From Colwellia sp. PAMC 20917 (lineage in GTDB: Bacteria; Pseudomonadota; Gammaproteobacteria; Enterobacterales; Alteromonadaceae): 64,000 bases of DNA. The number at the start of each line of letters is the position of its first letter. The first letter of the stretch is position 1. This document shows, one piece after another, positions 8,831 to 17,111 of the stretch. The stretch covers positions 4,588,001-4,652,000 of the forward strand of contig NZ_CP014944.1 in assembly GCF_001767295.1 (NCBI RefSeq). The letters run 5' to 3'. The position numbers and the translations under genes are program-made. Below the pieces are notes generated by a model that was not told the origin of the DNA, made no database searches, and worked only from the letters and a program-made list of their open reading frames with translations.

Positions 8831-9772
8831 ATGGATGAGGTAGACTTTTTCAATAATGCACTCGATGCTCTTCCTGAACATATTTGTATTATTAATAATA
8901 TTGGTGATATTGTATTTGTAAATCAGGCATGGGTCGATTTTGAATTAAATAACTCTTCAACGCAATCCACCGATTGGCATAAAATCAATTACTTCGATAT
9001 TTGTAAGAATTCAATAAGTGAAGATAATGATGATATTTCACTCATTTTATCAGGCATAGAAGCTGTTGCCAGTCAGAACTCTCCGAGTTTTTCATTTGAA
9101 TATCCTTGTCATAGTCCAGACAATCATCGTTGGTTTTCACTCAACTGCACTCCATTTAAATCCAACCAAAAAACTTATACCTTATTACAGCATGTTAATA
9201 TCACGCAGAAAAAACAAGCAGATATAAATTCCAATATCGATGCCCTAACAGGGGTTGCAAATCGTAGAGCATTTGACGAATTTTTTCAAAAAGAATGGCT
9301 TCGATGTGCCCGGTCATTGTCTCCAATTAGTCTCATCATTATTGATATTGATGACTTTAAAGCATTCAATGATACGTATGGTCACGTTAAAGGTGATTGG
9401 TGTTTAAAGACAATTTGTAATGAATTAAAACAATTAGTAAACAGACCAAGTGATCTATTTTGTCGGTACGGTGGGGAAGAATTTATTTATGTTTTAGGAA
9501 ATACGTCATCTAAACAAGCACAAGAAATTTGCACCAAAATACATCAAGTTTTAAAAGAATTGAATATTAAACGTGATGCAATAAAGGATAGTATACGTGT
9601 TACCGTGAGTGCTGGTTTAGCTTGTGTCCATCCAAGTAACTTTAATAACAAAATCGACCTACTCGAATATGCCGACAAGTATCTTTACACAGCTAAATCT
9701 CAAGGAAAAAACACAACCAGATGTCACTATTGTGAAAGTGAGATCTGCTCTCCTAAAAATTGCAGTTATTAA
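8831..9772 (+). CDS. diguanylate cyclase with N-terminal PAS domain and Cys-rich tail
   Basis: Makes c-di-GMP from two GTP in the cytoplasm. A PAS-like sensor (about 5-125) is followed by a GGDEF domain (about 135-295) that begins LTGVANRRAFDEF and has the active motif GGEEF at 214-218. The inhibitory I-site RPSD sits five residues before it, so product inhibition is expected. The last 16 residues carry four cysteines spaced C-x2-C-x4-C-x4-C (298, 301, 306, 311), an unusual tail that could bind metal or sense redox. There is no membrane segment. The ATG at 8831 is preferred; a TTG at 8780 would add 17 hydrophobic residues without a better ribosome site. It starts about 200 bases from the right end of the IS, which may have altered its promoter. 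Confidence 0.93.
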   Translation: MDEVDFFNNALDALPEHICIINNIGDIVFVNQAWVDFELNNSSTQSTDWHKINYFDICKNSISEDNDDISLILSGIEAVASQNSPSFSFEYPCHSPDNHRWFSLNCTPFKSNQKTYTLLQHVNITQKKQADINSNIDALTGVANRRAFDEFFQKEWLRCARSLSPISLIIIDIDDFKAFNDTYGHVKGDWCLKTICNELKQLVNRPSDLFCRYGGEEFIYVLGNTSSKQAQEICTKIHQVLKELNIKRDAIKDSIRVTVSAGLACVHPSNFNNKIDLLEYADKYLYTAKSQGKNTTRCHYCESEICSPKNCSY

Positions 9773-9784
9773 TTATTATGCCTG

Positions 9785-9810
9785 ACCCCTTCCTCTCCAG
9801 AGGAAGGGGT
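9785..9810 (+). terminator. hairpin after the diguanylate cyclase gene
   Basis: ACCCCTTCCT (9785-9794) pairs perfectly with AGGAAGGGGT (9801-9810), loop CTCCAG. It is GC-rich against an AT-rich background and sits 13 bases after the stop. It lacks a T-run, so termination strength is uncertain. Confidence 0.6.
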
Positions 9811-10594
9811 GGTGAATATAGAATACCTATTCCTCACTCTTTAAAATTGTCAACAAAGCTAGCTAATAATATAGGTTTGAAACAGTTATTGAATTGTCTT
9901 CTTTCGTATCTTTGTTAACATTGGCCTAGTGATTATTAGATACTTCTCCAGCTAGCCAATTGCCGACATTAGCTTTTGAGTTGCTAACGGCAGTTCAGAG
10001 CCTAATATAGTCATTCAAATTTAAATGCTTTTGTTTATTTGTACCCAAAATCTTACTAAATATTTAGCATCCGATTACGTACACAATCTCAAAAGCGGAC
10101 ATTAGAATCATCTAAGGTCCAGATAAAGTAGAGTTGTTAAATCTAAGGCGCTAATGAGATAGTGCTAACCGTCACTATTGCCACACTGAAGACACTAGGC
10201 TTCAAAGCGCTAACGTCAGCTTCACTAATAAAGCGGTCATTAGCATCGAAGATAACCTTGTGACTTCTGTTAGCCAAAAGCGGAAGTAGAGCAATCATCA
10301 ACACAGCGCAGGTCATGCCAAAGAGAAGACATTAGCGATTAAAACAATAAACCTTATTCGGATTAGGTTTTGTATCAATAATGGTCATATTAAAGAGATA
10401 AGTCATTGTTGACTGAAATCGTGAACGAAGTGACCAAAACTTCTAATCTCACTTGCTCCTATCTTACAAGATAACAATATTTTAATATTTTAATATTTTA
10501 TAAAAACAATAAGCAATATAAAAAAGTACTTAACAAAGTAAATCAAGCGTCTCGCCCGTGACTTCTGCATGCCTTTCCTTATCATAAGATGACT
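9811..10594. other. non-coding stretch with scattered short motif
   Basis: Nearly 800 bases without a credible gene. A degenerate motif near GCTAAYGTCCGCTTT recurs in both orientations, at about 9962-9976, 10092-10105, 10209-10222, 10231-10245 and 10325-10337. A related copy lies at about 12850-12866. The string TTTCGTATCTTTG occurs at 9903 and again at 12872. It may be decayed repeat DNA. AT-rich runs of TTTAATATTTTAA follow near 10470-10500. Confidence 0.45.
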
Positions 10595-10632
10595 ACAGAA
10601 TACAAAGATTATCAATATTCTTTGTATTCTGT
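10595..10632. repeat. perfect 14-bp inverted repeat
   Basis: ACAGAATACAAAGA (10595-10608) and TCTTTGTATTCTGT (10619-10632) around a 10-base loop, about 280 bases upstream of the DUF5666 lipoprotein gene. No T-run follows. It may be a terminator for unseen upstream transcription or a small repeat element. Confidence 0.7.
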
Positions 10633-10912
10633 ATCTTTGTAAAAATTATTGATTCCTTAAGTTGGTTGACTTATAGTCTAATAATATTGATAAATTGTTT
10701 TATACTTAATCGAATAATAGTACAAAACAATCGTAGTAATTGTTGATTACCTAGGGTAAATGATAGTTTACTATTTTCTTTACGAAGAAAGTCTATCAAC
10801 GTGATTTTAAATATTCTCTTTAGTCATCTAATAGCCATCTTCCAAAGTTATCAATCACAATAAAAAGTTTTCACTGACTTTTACATATGATTAATTTACT
10901 GAGGATAAAAAC

Positions 10913-12616
10913 ATGTTTAAACAATCTATTCTTTCACTCGTCATCGCATCGACACTTGCTGGTTGCGGTGGTTCTTCAACAGACTCTACACCTCCACCAG
11001 TACCAACTGTACCAACGTCATCTAGCCCTACAGCAACGCAAGTTACGGGAGTTATTACCGGTTTTGGTAGTGTCTTTATTAATGGTGTTGAGTACGAAAC
11101 TGATTCTGCTGAAGTCTCAACCGATGATAATGCAGGAGCAAGTGAAACCGACTTACAGGTTGGCATGGTTGTTACGCTCAATGGTAAAGTAAATGAAGGC
11201 GGAACTACGGGTAACGCGAGTTCTATTCATTATGATGAACAATTAAAAGGCCCACTTGATAGTATCGATCTACTTGCCAATTCTTTGTCAGTACTTGGAC
11301 AAACTATTTTCTTTGATGATTTAACCAGTTTAGACAATGTCGTACTAATTGAACTTGTACCCGGTGACTTTCTTGAAATCAGTGGTTTTTTTGATGCTGA
11401 TGGTAACTTGTACGCGACAAGAATTGAAAAAGAAACTGAGTCTACCAAGTTAAAAGTGCAAGGCATGGTTGAAATGTTAGATACTGTTAATAAAACCTTC
11501 ACTTTAAGTAGTCTAACAATTGATTATAGTTCGGCAGTATTCGACGATTTTGTTGAAGCAGACTTGGCTGAGGGTCAAGAAGTACGTGTTAAAGGCCTAT
11601 CTTCAGCATTAGCCAATGATATATTTGTGGTGAGTGAAATAAAACTCAAAGAAAGCAAAGAAGAGCATGAAGACGGTGATGATAAACATACCGAAGGATT
11701 TATCACGAGTTTTGAATCGAACAGTAGTTTCATTGTTAATGACATTCACGTAATTACTGATGAAAATACCGAGTTTGAACATGGTTCAGTTGATTCTTTA
11801 CTGTTAAATGTTCGCGTAAAAGTTAAAGGGGAGTTTAATGCCACTGGTGATTTATTGGCAAAAGAAATCCGTATTCATCAACGAAGCAACTTAAATTTAG
11901 AAGGTGCGGTACAAGAGGTTGATCTAGATTTAAGTACAGTGACCGTACTTGACGTTGTGTTTGAAGTTAACAACCAAACTAAAATGGAAGATGAATCAGA
12001 TACTGGCGAACGTTTTTTTGATCTAGCTGACTTAACGGTTGGTGACTTTGTTGAAATAAAAGGCTTTATTAATAATGAAGGCAATAATATAGCAACAAAA
12101 ATGAAACGTGAAAATGAAGATGATGATAATGAAACGGAGTTAAAAGGCACAGTAAGTAATATTATAGACTTTAGTTTTGATATTGTCGGCGTGAATGTTA
12201 GTACCAATGAAAATACATTGTTTGAGGGGACTGATGGAGACGATGTTACCCAAGTAACATTTTTTGAACAACTGCAAGATGACATGTTGGTAGAAGTTAA
12301 AGGTCAAATTGTAGACGGTATTTTTGTCGCATTTAAAGTCGAAATAGAAGAAAACGACTCTGAAGATGATGACTCCGATGAAGGTATGCACCGTACTGAA
12401 TTAAGAGGAATTGTTGAGGGGATTTCAGACGAGACTTTAATCGTGTCAGGTCATAATGTTTTGATAACTTCAAACACTGAATTTGAATTTAATGATGACG
12501 AACTTTCTGCTGAAGAATTCTGGCAATTAGTGATTGTCGGTGATCAAATCAAAGTTAAAGGTGATAAAGATATGCAAGGTGTTATTACCGCTAAATCTAT
12601 AGAGTTAGAACGCTAA
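10913..12616 (+). CDS. DUF5666-repeat lipoprotein
   Basis: A secreted lipoprotein of 567 residues. The N-terminus is a type II signal peptide with lipobox STLAGC, then a Gly/Ser/Pro/Thr linker (about 19-42). The rest consists of about seven tandem units of 65-85 residues, each opening with G.(V/I)..(F/I/L)......(V/I).(G/D) and closing with a VGD.V.(I/V)KG....G...A..I..E pattern. This is the DUF5666 repeat, predicted to form small beta-barrels. Links between units are rich in Asp and Glu (for example ENEDDDNETE), which suggests calcium binding or salt adaptation. GAGGA at 10901-10905 supports the ATG. Biochemical function unknown; it probably acts at the outer membrane or cell surface. Confidence 0.9.
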   Translation: MFKQSILSLVIASTLAGCGGSSTDSTPPPVPTVPTSSSPTATQVTGVITGFGSVFINGVEYETDSAEVSTDDNAGASETDLQVGMVVTLNGKVNEGGTTGNASSIHYDEQLKGPLDSIDLLANSLSVLGQTIFFDDLTSLDNVVLIELVPGDFLEISGFFDADGNLYATRIEKETESTKLKVQGMVEMLDTVNKTFTLSSLTIDYSSAVFDDFVEADLAEGQEVRVKGLSSALANDIFVVSEIKLKESKEEHEDGDDKHTEGFITSFESNSSFIVNDIHVITDENTEFEHGSVDSLLLNVRVKVKGEFNATGDLLAKEIRIHQRSNLNLEGAVQEVDLDLSTVTVLDVVFEVNNQTKMEDESDTGERFFDLADLTVGDFVEIKGFINNEGNNIATKMKRENEDDDNETELKGTVSNIIDFSFDIVGVNVSTNENTLFEGTDGDDVTQVTFFEQLQDDMLVEVKGQIVDGIFVAFKVEIEENDSEDDDSDEGMHRTELRGIVEGISDETLIVSGHNVLITSNTEFEFNDDELSAEEFWQLVIVGDQIKVKGDKDMQGVITAKSIELER

Positions 12617-12629
12617 GAATAAGCAAAGC

Positions 12630-12669
12630 ACGAGGAAGCATAATTTAAAAATCAATTATGCTTCCTCGT
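12630..12669 (+). terminator. strong hairpin terminator after the lipoprotein gene
   Basis: ACGAGGAAGCATAATT (12630-12645) and AATTATGCTTCCTCGT (12654-12669) form a perfect 16-bp stem with an 8-base loop, 13 bases after the stop codon. A T-run is missing, but stem quality and position argue for a terminator. Confidence 0.75.
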
Positions 12670-13036
12670 AATACAGAAAGCTGATAAAAATGTATTTGTA
12701 ATGGCCGAATGAAATTGGCCACATTTTAGAGGTGTCAATAAAATATTATCAGGCGCTTTGTGCCCCGAAGCGTATATAAAATGATAAAAATTTAATACAA
12801 TTTAAATGTCTAACGCATGGCTGTTTTACGTTAGATTATTCATCGATAGATAAGCCTAGGCTAACGTCCGGTTTCGTATCTTTGCTGACCTTATTGGATC
12901 GTTGACGAGTTACAAAAATTTTCTCAGGTGTAACTTAAATGTTAAATTTTCTCATCGTGTGACGCATTTCTCATTATTTGTGACGATTCACATTCTTTGG
13001 GCGTTAGGCAAAGGGTATATATAGCAATAAGCGCGT
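12670..13036. other. intergenic region between convergent genes
   Basis: About 370 bases between the lipoprotein terminator and the stop of the LysR gene. It holds another copy of the GCTAACGTCCGG motif (about 12850) followed by TTTCGTATCTTTG (12872), also seen near 9903. No gene is apparent. Confidence 0.5.
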
Positions 13037-13936
13037 TTAAACGCCGGGTGTTGCTTGAATCACTTTATTTCTAAGCCATTTGTTAGCGGGTTCAAAGTCG
13101 AGGTTTGTATGCCAATAAAGATGCATATCAATATCAGGTAGTGTTACAGGTAATGGGTATATAACCAAATCGAGCAATTGCGCGTACATTTTAGCCGTTG
13201 TTTCTGTTGCCGTGAGTAACATATCGTTACCTGCTATAACCCGACATGCTGAAAATGTATGCTGACAACGCAAACCTATTTTACGTTGTAATCCAAGACG
13301 AGCTAATTCGAAATCCTCAATGCTTGGTCCTGTAGAACGCGACGACACTAAAATATGGTCCATCGACAAGTAGCTTTCTAAATCGAGTATTGCGTTAATT
13401 TGTGGATTATTTTTACGTGCAATAACGACTAATTTATCTTTTTCTAATTGGGTGTGTAATATATTGTCGCTAACGGGTAATAAAGTATCTATGGCTAAGT
13501 CAATGTCGCCACTGGCGAGTTTGTTTTCCAGTTCATGGCGATTAACTCGGCGGCTACTTTGTATATTTACCCAGGGCGCTTCTTTATGAATTCTCTGTAT
13601 CAAAGGCGGCAAGTAAGAAGCTTCTAAGGCAACATGCAAGGATATGGTAAAACTTTTACGCGAGGTCATCGGTTGAAATTGTTTTGACTGCGCTAAACAT
13701 ATTTGTAATTGACGTAAAGCTTCACGAACATCTGCAACTACATTATTAGCCACTACAGTAGGACGCATTTCATTGCCTTGTCGCACAAATAGTGGATCGT
13801 CAAAATGTGCACGTAATTTACTCAAAGAGTGACTCACTGCTGGCTGTGATAAATTCAGTGCAGATGCTGCTTTGGTAATATTGCCTTCGCAGTAAATGGC
13901 TTCGAAGACCACAAATAAATTTAAGTCGACTTTCAT
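13037..13936 (-). CDS. LysR-type transcriptional regulator
   Basis: A DNA-binding activator/repressor of 299 residues. The N-terminal winged helix-turn-helix (about 1-62) reads NITKAASALNLSQPAVSHSLSKLR, the LysR recognition helix region shown here as two parts joined by QPAVS. The effector-binding domain spans about 90-299. It is transcribed away from the phosphatase/acyl-CoA cluster, the classic arrangement for a regulator of the divergent genes. The gap between them contains a 9-11-9 inverted repeat (14088-14116) repeated upstream of two other lipid genes. The effector is unknown; an acyl-CoA or hydroxy-acid would fit the neighbours. Confidence 0.93.
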   Translation of the reverse strand: MKVDLNLFVVFEAIYCEGNITKAASALNLSQPAVSHSLSKLRAHFDDPLFVRQGNEMRPTVVANNVVADVREALRQLQICLAQSKQFQPMTSRKSFTISLHVALEASYLPPLIQRIHKEAPWVNIQSSRRVNRHELENKLASGDIDLAIDTLLPVSDNILHTQLEKDKLVVIARKNNPQINAILDLESYLSMDHILVSSRSTGPSIEDFELARLGLQRKIGLRCQHTFSACRVIAGNDMLLTATETTAKMYAQLLDLVIYPLPVTLPDIDMHLYWHTNLDFEPANKWLRNKVIQATPGV

Positions 13937-13984
13937 CGTTATTTTTCAACCTAATTCGTAAAATAAGAAATTAATATTGCCATT

Positions 13985-14003
13985 CTATTCATAAAATGAA
14001 TAG
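13985..14003. promoter_or_regulatory. palindrome near LysR promoter, possible autoregulatory site
   Basis: CTATTCAT (13985-13992), spacer AAA, ATGAATAG (13996-14003): a perfect inverted repeat 49 bases upstream of the LysR start. It uses the same ATGAATAG half-site as the operator at 14088 but with the halves turned the other way, so it may be a secondary or autoregulatory site. Confidence 0.45.
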
Positions 14004-14087
14004 TTAATCATTAAGTTTATTATTTAATTTAATTAGGGGCATATATTTAATCAATCGTTATTATATTTCGGCTTCTTTATTTATAAG

Positions 14088-14116
14088 ATGAATAGTAGGT
14101 CATAATAACTATTCAT
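14088..14116 (+). promoter_or_regulatory. LysR-type operator copy 1
   Basis: ATGAATAGT (14088-14096), 11 bases, ACTATTCAT (14108-14116): a perfect 9-bp inverted repeat followed by TTGTTTAATT. The same layout recurs at 28441-28469 and 40453-40481. It lies 134 bases before the phosphatase start and on the cluster side of the LysR gene; TTGACT at 14128-14133 could be the -35 of the cluster promoter. Confidence 0.6.
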
Positions 14117-14249
14117 TTGTTTAATTGTTGACTGGCAATTAATATCAATATATCGAAAAAACAGATATTTAAAGAACCTCAATTAATGATGAAGATGATA
14201 ATAAGCCCGCTATTAAATCCGCAACCTATTTCTGTGAAAGGGTAAACGC

Positions 14250-14975
14250 ATGACGGCCATCTATCTTATACGTCACGGGCAAGCCTCTTTTGGTAAAGCC
14301 GACTACGACCTCTTGTCTGAAAAAGGCAGTGAACAATCGCGTTTATTGGGTAAGTATTGGCAAGCCATATCTGCACCAGAAAAAATTTACTCGGGTGATT
14401 TGCTGCGACACGGACAAACCCTAGAACACTTCTTACTGGGTTATGAAAGTGAACCATCACCCGTGATACTCCATTCAGGGTTTAATGAGTTTAATCATCA
14501 AGAATTGTTAACTTGTTATGATGCACAATGGAAAAATTTTTCAAAAATGGCTACGATAATGAGTAAACAGCCGAGCGCAAATAAAGCTTTTCAAAAAGAG
14601 TTTGCCAATGCACTGCTCCGGTGGACAAGTGGCAAGCACGACAATGAGTATAAAGAAAGTTGGAGTCAATTTAAAAAACGTTGTATTAGCGCATTGCAAG
14701 ATGTCATTAAGCAAGAACTAACGGCAAGAAAAACAACGACACAAGCGCATCAACATACAAACAATATTTGTATCTTTACTTCAAGTGGCACTATAGCTGT
14801 CATTATTCAGCATGTTTTAGGCTTATCTGATGAAAAAACATTAATCATCAATCAACAGTCACGCAATACTGGTGTTACTAAATTACTCTTTTCAGAAAAG
14901 AATTTAAGCATTGATTATTTTAACAATTATAGTCATTTGACCCTTGCAGGTGAAGACTGGGTGACGTTTAGATAA
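14250..14975 (+). CDS. histidine phosphatase family protein (phosphoglycerate-mutase fold)
   Basis: A cytoplasmic phosphatase of 241 residues. The N-terminal motif YLIRHGQASFG supplies the phospho-accepting His. The second catalytic His of the superfamily (normally in a xHGG/AHGN turn) is replaced: the matching strand reads IFTSSGTIAVII, with Ser at that position. Related proteins with TSGG at this site exist in proteobacterial lipid clusters, so it need not be inactive. AAAGGG lies seven bases before the ATG. It is the first gene of the catabolic cluster and is followed after 36 bases by an SDR. Because the cluster also encodes a kinase-fold protein, a phosphorylated hydroxyacyl intermediate is a possible substrate; this is inference. 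Confidence 0.88.
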   Translation: MTAIYLIRHGQASFGKADYDLLSEKGSEQSRLLGKYWQAISAPEKIYSGDLLRHGQTLEHFLLGYESEPSPVILHSGFNEFNHQELLTCYDAQWKNFSKMATIMSKQPSANKAFQKEFANALLRWTSGKHDNEYKESWSQFKKRCISALQDVIKQELTARKTTTQAHQHTNNICIFTSSGTIAVIIQHVLGLSDEKTLIINQQSRNTGVTKLLFSEKNLSIDYFNNYSHLTLAGEDWVTFR

Positions 14976-15011
14976 TCGATAAAATATTAGCAACTAAGAA
15001 GGAGACTTAAC

Positions 15012-15782
15012 ATGAACAAGATTAACTTATTCGATCTAACAGGAAAAATCGCTTTGGTTACTGGCGCAAGTCGTGGCATTGGTGAACAAATAGCTAAATT
15101 ATTGGCGCAAAGTGGCGCCCATGTCATTGTTTCTAGCCGTAAAGTTGAAGGTTGCCAAACTGTTGTTGACGATATTATTGCCGCGGGTGGCAGCGCTCAA
15201 GCTATACCTTGTCATATTGGAGAAATGGATCAAATAGAAAATATTTTTTCTTTGATTAAAGAACAACATGGCAAGCTTGATATTTTGGTTAATAACGCCG
15301 CAGCAAATCCCTATTTTGGCCATGTGTTAGATACTGATTTAAGTGCTTTTCAAAAAACAGTCGACGTGAATATTCGCGGATATTTCTTCATGTCTGTTAT
15401 TGGGGCAAAGCTAATGAAAGAAAATAATGGTGGCGCTATTGTCAATGTGGCCTCTATTAACGGTGTTATTCCTGGTGACTTTCAGGGGATTTATTCCATT
15501 ACCAAGGCCGCGGTTATCTCTATGACTAAGACCTTTGCCAAAGAGTGTGCTCAATTTAATATTCGAGTTAATGCTTTATTACCCGGCGGCACCGATACAA
15601 AATTTGCGTCAACATTAGTCAATAACCCCAAGATACTCGAACAAATGCTGCATCACGTGCCGATGAAGCGTATTGCGCAGCCTGAAGAAATGGCTGGCAC
15701 TGTACTCTACTTGGTTTCAAATGCATCAAGTTACACGACAGGTACTGCGATTAACGTTGATGGCGGTTATTTAATTGGCTAG
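15012..15782 (+). CDS. short-chain dehydrogenase/reductase (SDR)
   Basis: An NAD(P)-dependent classical SDR of 256 residues. The cofactor loop is TGASRGIGEQIA, the core motif NNAA replaces NNAG (VNNAAANPYFG), and the catalytic Tyr and Lys are in YSITKAA, with Ser in NVASING. The Arg in SSRK after beta-2 suggests NADP. AAGGAGA upstream of the ATG is a strong ribosome site. Within the acyl-CoA cluster it probably oxidises or reduces a hydroxyl or keto group of a fatty-acyl intermediate; the exact substrate is not shown by sequence. Confidence 0.92.
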   Translation: MNKINLFDLTGKIALVTGASRGIGEQIAKLLAQSGAHVIVSSRKVEGCQTVVDDIIAAGGSAQAIPCHIGEMDQIENIFSLIKEQHGKLDILVNNAAANPYFGHVLDTDLSAFQKTVDVNIRGYFFMSVIGAKLMKENNGGAIVNVASINGVIPGDFQGIYSITKAAVISMTKTFAKECAQFNIRVNALLPGGTDTKFASTLVNNPKILEQMLHHVPMKRIAQPEEMAGTVLYLVSNASSYTTGTAINVDGGYLIG

Positions 15783-15870
15783 ACAATAAAGTGATTAACA
15801 AGGCTCTAGCAACCGTTGGCATTAATTTGTCTGCTGCAATATTTAGTATTAATAAATTTCAGGAAACACA

Positions 15871-16986
15871 ATGAGTAATAATAATTCAGCCAAACTTTTT
15901 GAATCATTTTCATCAGGTGCACTCACGTTAAAAAATCGTACGGTTATGGCCCCGATGACTCGGACCTTTTCGCCTAACTATATTGCCAATACCGATGTTG
16001 CAAAATATTATCGACGCAGAGCAGAAGGTAATGTCGGTTTAATTATTACCGAAGGTACTTTTATTTCGCATAAAGCGGCTAATGGTTATGAGCGAGTTCC
16101 GGCTATTTTTGGTGAAGAAGCTTTAGCTGGTTGGAAACATGTTGTCGATGAGGTACATGCGGCTGGAGGTAAAATCGTGCCACAAATTTGGCATGTTGGT
16201 TCAGTGAGAAAAGAAGGTATTGGCCCAGATAAATCAGTACCTGCCTATAGTCCATCTGGCTTATATAAACCCGGTGCCCCCAATGGTATTGAAATGAGCC
16301 AAACTGATATTGACGAAGTTGTTGCTTCTTTTGCACAAGCTGCTCTCGATGCTAAAAATGTTGGCTTTGATGGCGTTGAAGTTCATGGTGCTCATGGTTA
16401 CTTGGTTGATCAGTTCTTCTGGGAAGGCACAAATCAACGTAATGATGGCTACGGAGGTTCAATAGAAAATCGTACCCGTTTTGGTGTTGAAATTGTTCAA
16501 GCAATTCGCGCCGCTGTTGGTGAAGATTTTCCTATTATCTTTAGATTTTCTCAATGGAAGCAACAAGACTACAATGCAAAACTTTGCCAAACACCCGCAG
16601 AGTTAACGACTTTTTTAACACTATTAAGTGATGCTGGGGTCGATATATTTCATGCGAGCACCCGCCGTTTTTGGTTACCAGAATTTGAAGGTTCGACGCT
16701 GAACTTAGCCGGATGGACGAAAAAAATAACCCATAAACCGGTAATAACTGTGGGCAGTGTTGGGCTCGACAGTGACTTCACCGGTGAAGGTAGTATGGAC
16801 TTGGGCGGTGCTTCTAACCCAACCGGAATTGATGGTTTATTAACGCGCTTAAATAATGATGAATTTGATTTGGTTGCTATTGGCCGAGCGTTATTAGTCG
16901 ATCCAGAGTGGGTTAATAAAATACGAGATAAAAAAGAAGACCAAATAGCCCCGTTTAATAAAGAAGCGTTAATGAAGTTAAGTTAA
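15871..16986 (+). CDS. NADH:flavin oxidoreductase / Old Yellow Enzyme family
   Basis: An FMN-dependent TIM-barrel enzyme of 371 residues. The family signature HGAHGYLVDQFFWEGTN supplies the substrate-binding His pair, followed by NDGYGGSIENR and, near the C-terminus, GRALLVDPEWVNK, the FMN phosphate loop. Such enzymes reduce activated C=C bonds, for example enones or 2-enoyl compounds. There are no FeS cysteines, so it is the short OYE type rather than dienoyl-CoA reductase. AGGAAA precedes the ATG. It follows the SDR by 88 bases and ends at a hairpin, so genes 14250-16986 may form a first transcription unit of the cluster. Confidence 0.92.
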   Translation: MSNNNSAKLFESFSSGALTLKNRTVMAPMTRTFSPNYIANTDVAKYYRRRAEGNVGLIITEGTFISHKAANGYERVPAIFGEEALAGWKHVVDEVHAAGGKIVPQIWHVGSVRKEGIGPDKSVPAYSPSGLYKPGAPNGIEMSQTDIDEVVASFAQAALDAKNVGFDGVEVHGAHGYLVDQFFWEGTNQRNDGYGGSIENRTRFGVEIVQAIRAAVGEDFPIIFRFSQWKQQDYNAKLCQTPAELTTFLTLLSDAGVDIFHASTRRFWLPEFEGSTLNLAGWTKKITHKPVITVGSVGLDSDFTGEGSMDLGGASNPTGIDGLLTRLNNDEFDLVAIGRALLVDPEWVNKIRDKKEDQIAPFNKEALMKLS

Positions 16987-17000
16987 ATAAATTAAGTCAG

Positions 17001-17033
17001 TTGTCGGTTGATTAATCAACTTTTAACCGACAA
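17001..17033 (+). terminator. hairpin splitting the catabolic cluster
   Basis: TTGTCGGTT (17001-17009) pairs with AACCGACAA (17025-17033), followed by TGATTTTTG. It sits 15 bases after the OYE stop and about 80 before the next gene, so it may attenuate or end the first transcript. Confidence 0.5.
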
Positions 17034-17111
17034 TGATTTTTGAATATCGTGACAAAAAATTCTCACTGCACTCGTTAGTAAACGGGCGCTATTAAATTAA
17101 AGGGATCTCTC

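Noticed and set aside
10891-11181. Antisense open frames within the DUF5666 lipoprotein gene
   Set aside because: They mirror the Ser/Thr/Asp-rich codons of the real gene and have no ribosome sites or domains.
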